This document shows positions 63,667 to 64,000 of a DNA stretch of 64,000 nt, one piece after another (within the stretch, counting starts at the first letter, position 1; each line of letters opens with the position of its first letter). A program made the position numbers and the translations under genes. Origin of the DNA: Qipengyuania profundimaris (GTDB lineage: Bacteria > Pseudomonadota > Alphaproteobacteria > Sphingomonadales > Sphingomonadaceae). The notes under the pieces were generated by a model. That model did not search any database. It saw nothing but the letters and a program-made list of their open reading frames with translations, and was not told the origin of the DNA. The stretch lies in assembly GCF_030717945.1 (NCBI RefSeq), contig NZ_JAVAIM010000001.1:2650631-2714630 (forward strand), read 5' to 3'.

Positions 63667-64000
63667 ATGAGACGGCGCGATCTTCTGACGGGGACGCTGG
63701 CAGCGGGTGCAATCGCTGCCGTTCCCGCGCGTGTGTTTGCCCAAGTCAATCCTTATGCTGCACGCGACCGTGTGCTGCTTGAGATCGCGCGCGAACAGCT
63801 CGCCCGTGTCGGCGGGGATATCTGGAAGCGGGACATCGTCGGGATCGCCGATTTCGGCGTCCATTCGGCGGAGCGGCGGTTCTATTTCGTGGATGTCGAG
63901 AACGAGCGCGTGGCGAATTACCACGTCAGCCATGGCGACGGTTCCGATCCGGAGCACGACGGGTGGCTGAATCGCTATTCGAACGTCGAAGGCTCGCATT
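63667..64000 (+). CDS. murein L,D-transpeptidase-like protein, 5' part
   Basis: The gene starts at ATG 63667 and runs off the window, with 111 residues visible. The start MRRRDLLTGTLAAGAIAAVP is a twin-arginine-type signal. The following IVGIADFGVHSAERRFYFVD and YHVSHGDGSD match the YkuD_2-type L,D-transpeptidase catalytic-domain family; the catalytic Cys is outside the window. Confidence 0.8.
   Translation, partial: MRRRDLLTGTLAAGAIAAVPARVFAQVNPYAARDRVLLEIAREQLARVGGDIWKRDIVGIADFGVHSAERRFYFVDVENERVANYHVSHGDGSDPEHDGWLNRYSNVEGSH

Overview
The window looks like a chromosomal segment of a GC-rich alphaproteobacterium, most likely Sphingomonadales and probably the Erythrobacter/Qipengyuania group (family Erythrobacteraceae). 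The evidence is the alphaproteobacterial form of SspB, the compact Tol-Pal cluster without ybgF, the hisB-H-A-F-E order, an ECF sigma/NrsF pair, LuxR-type regulators with a membrane segment, and several short DUF proteins common in this group. This placement is inference from gene content. No rRNA, CRISPR array, insertion sequence or prophage was seen. There is one tRNA (Gln, anticodon CTG).

Layout. 1-3730: end of an SLC13-type transporter, a Cys/Met-metabolism PLP enzyme behind a hairpin-rich leader, an ATP-grasp protein that appears to start at CTG, and a J-domain protein. 3888-8538: a 50-residue secreted peptide, then the complete Tol-Pal envelope system on the minus strand (ybgC-tolQ-tolR-tolA-tolB-pal). 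8654-12343: HIT protein and histidine genes in one overlapping minus-strand unit (hisB-H-A-F, a 55-residue membrane protein, hisE, HIT). 12458-14912: sspB, an unknown protein, gmk, and a LuxR-HTH/DUF4019 membrane protein. 14955-24211: a two-armed catabolic cluster around one divergent promoter region. The left arm has two acyl-CoA dehydrogenases, of which only one keeps the usual catalytic Glu motif, and an SDR. The right arm has an SDR, a GPH-type MFS carrier, an ACAD10/11-like dehydrogenase, a zinc alcohol dehydrogenase and an APH-type kinase. The last dehydrogenase and kinase together match the two halves of animal ACAD11 and resemble the LvaA/LvaC pair of levulinate catabolism, so the likely chemistry is phosphorylation and elimination of 4-hydroxyacyl-CoAs.

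24260-28791: dapD, a stress-type block (small membrane protein, DUF2945, DUF3008, DUF3140) behind a candidate EcfG-type promoter, an M19 dipeptidase, DUF427/DUF3253/DoxX genes and a SWIB protein. 28817-39845: mostly small envelope, secreted or stress proteins (YbhB, S41 lipoprotein protease, Mpo1-like, DUF3429, esterase, fasciclin lipoprotein, PNPOx-like, HPF domain, NTF2-like, DUF892, YaiI). 39846-42248: an accessory patch with copies of a dispersed repeat, an orphan protein with PD-(D/E)XK nuclease residues, an AT-rich gap, a LuxR-HTH membrane protein and two unknown proteins. 42257-44295: thiC with a TPP riboswitch. 44399-50469: two large convergent genes for exported proteins, one with prealbumin-like and DUF11 repeats and one 1362-residue RTX protein made of three repeated modules. 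50642-64000: tRNA-Gln, ppx, rlmE, cytochrome c, pheA, an OmpA protein with 24 consecutive prolines, an isoaspartyl peptidase, an MscS-helix channel, an SDR, ECF sigma/NrsF, zntB, ispG, a retropepsin-like protease and the start of an L,D-transpeptidase-like gene.

Most genes are housekeeping or envelope functions. The accessory interest lies in the 14955-24211 catabolic cluster, the 39846-42248 patch, the RTX region and several intergenic RNA or repeat structures.
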